From Anniella stebbinsi (Eukaryota > Chordata > Lepidosauria > Squamata > Anniellidae), in assembly GCA_029215795.1 (NCBI GenBank), contig JARDYH010000002.1, forward strand, positions 111,164,501-111,228,500: DNA of 64,000 bases, given 5' to 3'. Every line of letters begins with the position of its first letter. Position 1 is the first letter of the stretch. The notes beneath the pieces are model-generated. The model worked only from the letters and a program-made list of their open reading frames with translations, ran no database searches and was not told the DNA's origin. A program made the position numbers and the translations under genes. Below are positions 62,285 through 64,000 of the stretch, piece by piece.

Positions 62285-63290
62285 TAAATGGTATGTCTTG
62301 CCTTCCCAGTTTATTTGTATTTCCAAATGTATTTTTGAAGTCTCCATTCATTGCAAATGATCACAAATGATAAAAATGAAAAGTACAAGACACCTCAATA
62401 GACATCATTATTCTTATTTCTTACCTGGTACAGAGAGAAGTTGTAGTGTGTGTGTGTATCACTTGGCTTTTAGGTTAATCAAGCTCTTCCTAACAACAAA
62501 ATCTGATCCTAACCCTGTTGATGGAGCAGAAGGACCATGCCTTTTTGTAGCAAAATTGCATTAGGAGGAAGCGGTACAAGAGGCAGACAACTTTGTACTC
62601 ATCTTTGCTCCTACCAACAGTGCTGTGTGATACATCCAAGTTGGATTCTCACTGTGCTGGAGAGATAGGGATTTGATTTACAAAATCAAGGGCATTCTAG
62701 TAGCAAATGAGTTAGGCTGGAAAAAGCATATCCGAAAGTGGTATTGCTCCGTATCTACTTTGGAGTAGTCCACCAGGATTTCAGTAAAATTTTGGGGAAC
62801 ACTATTCTAGTGAGGATCATACTGGGAAGCAAGATGTTTCCAGTTTAGGGACAAGGAAAGAAGAACATCAAGAGAAGGGATTACAGACGTAAATACTCCT
62901 CCAAATCCCAGAGTGGGATTCTCAAAGTTGATTTGGGCAGAGTAATATAATTTGGTTTTTTAGTTTTGTTTTGTTTTAAAGCAACAAACAGGCAGAAAGC
63001 AGACCAGGCCAGTACGAGTTTGAGAGGGAAAACGAAAAGCTCGAGCCTCTTTCCATGTTTACTCGGAAATAAGTCTCACTGGGTTCAAAGGGTATCCCGT
63101 CATATGTACGTGTGAATAGTATCACACTCGGGCAGGGTTAGACTGCCAGGCTCGCGAAGCTGTAACACCGAGAAGTATCAGTGCTTTCCCCCTAATACAA
63201 CGCTGAAAGGTGGTCCAAAGGGCGGAGGTGTGGGGCCTGGTCCTTCCAGGTTTCCGGAATCCCAGCTTTTCCCCCCTTCCTTTATTTTTA
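61525..63290. other. Intergenic, nothing recognised except short repeats
   Basis: No exon was found. 63040-63115 includes an eroded 'aagtctcactgggttcaaag' repeat phrase. Confidence 0.4.
62232..62282. repeat. (TA)n/(CA)n compound microsatellite
   Basis: A short TA run passes into about 17 CA units. Confidence 0.95.
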
Positions 63291-64000
63291 ACGGTTTTAT
63301 CCACGGTTCTGTCAAGAGAGGAAAGCGACGCGGGAGGGGGGAAAATCAAGAGCTGGGAGCTCGAGAGAGAGAGAAGGGGGGCGCGTGTGTGTGGGGAGGG
63401 GAGACTCCCGCAAGCGCTCCCCTCCCCAGCCCGGCCGGTCCTTTTCTCCTTCTCCCTCTGCCCCGCTGTGTTATTTCCTCTTCCTCTCGGCAGGCGGGAG
63501 CAGAGAAAGAGAGAAGGGGAGGCAGGCTTGGAAAGGAGGAGGAGGAAGAGGAGACGGCCGTGGCGGCGCTGTTACTGCTGAGCGTGTGTGAGAGAGGAGG
63601 ACGAGGACGGCGAAGACGAGGGGAGGGGAGTAGGGACCAGGGAGACCGACGGCCGCCGCCGCTGCTGCTGTCGTCGTCGAGAGGGAGGCGGCGCTTAGGG
63701 GCTGGCGGAGGCCTGAGCGAGCTTACAGAGTCACCGTGTCACGGCGGCGGCACCAGCCCGCCCGCCCGCTTGCTGCTGCTGCTGCTGCCGCCGCCCGGGA
63801 AAGGAAACTGCAGCTTCCTACTCCTCCTCTTTCCCGGAGAGGCCTCACCATCACTACCGCCGCTCGCCGCCTTCTCTTCCTCCTCCTCCTCCGCCGCCAC
63901 CGGAGTCGATTCGCCTCCCTCCGCGCCCCCCCCCCCCCGAGCCGAAGCGAGCCATCCCAAAGCCGTGCAGAAGGAGGGGAGATCCCGAGGGCCCAGGCTA
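63290..64000. promoter_or_regulatory. CpG island, probable 5' end of an unnamed gene
   Basis: Base composition changes abruptly to GC-rich with dense CpG (gacggcgaagacgagg, gacggccgccgccgctg). GA-rich stretches, CTG and CCG/TCC triplet runs (63771-63796, 63870-63900) and a poly-C run (63926-63938) are also present. This is typical of a promoter plus a long 5' UTR of a broadly expressed vertebrate gene. Neither a start codon with a recognisable protein nor a splice donor could be fixed, so direction and identity remain open. Confidence 0.6.

Noticed and set aside
63739..63960. A 73-residue Gly/Glu/Ser-rich minus-strand frame in the CpG island
   Set aside because: It consists of low-complexity triplets (GGC, GAG, AGC) expected from composition, with no domain and no clear splice donor.

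Overview
The window is vertebrate nuclear DNA, most likely from a squamate reptile (lizard or snake). It holds two spliced protein genes with consensus splice sites, both matched by recalled family sequence. They sit in AT-rich DNA full of retroelements that look squamate-like: short 5'-truncated L1 copies, tRNA-derived SINEs, L2/CR1-like LINE tails, a DIRS-type retrotransposon and many small inverted-repeat DNA transposons. No species can be named from the sequence alone, and repeat family names were not checked against a library.

FUT10 lies on the minus strand (coding 19561 down to 7511). It has four coding exons joining in frame to 478 codons, colinear with vertebrate FUT10 from the N-terminal membrane anchor to the C-terminal VFKE. 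FNTA lies on the plus strand (coding 32765/32768 to 50675). It has nine coding exons giving 360-361 residues, the alpha subunit shared by protein farnesyltransferase and geranylgeranyltransferase I. The two genes are divergent, with about 13 kb between their start codons. They act separately: FUT10 on secretory-pathway glycosylation, FNTA on cytosolic CaaX prenylation. At the right edge (about 63.29-64.0 kb) a CpG-rich block looks like the first exon or promoter of another gene that cannot be named.

Layout: 1-7.1 kb, intergenic repeats including an L1 insertion with perfect target duplications. 7.5-19.6 kb, FUT10, whose largest intron holds a ~1-kb inverted-repeat element, an L1 fragment and a ~1-kb telomere-like composite tandem array. 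19.6-32.4 kb, intergenic, dominated by a damaged DIRS element (23.58-28.41 kb) with another transposon nested in it. 32.4-51.4 kb, FNTA. 51.4-63.2 kb, repeat-rich intergenic DNA including a second L1 copy with target duplications.

The most notable non-genic structure is a set of three 320-bp foldback elements (19074, 22769, 36723), each with perfect 8-bp target duplications. Each appears to consist of a complete 172-bp hAT-like monomer (also present alone at 5214) plus a truncated inverted second copy. Several other small transposons carry 3-bp target duplications.
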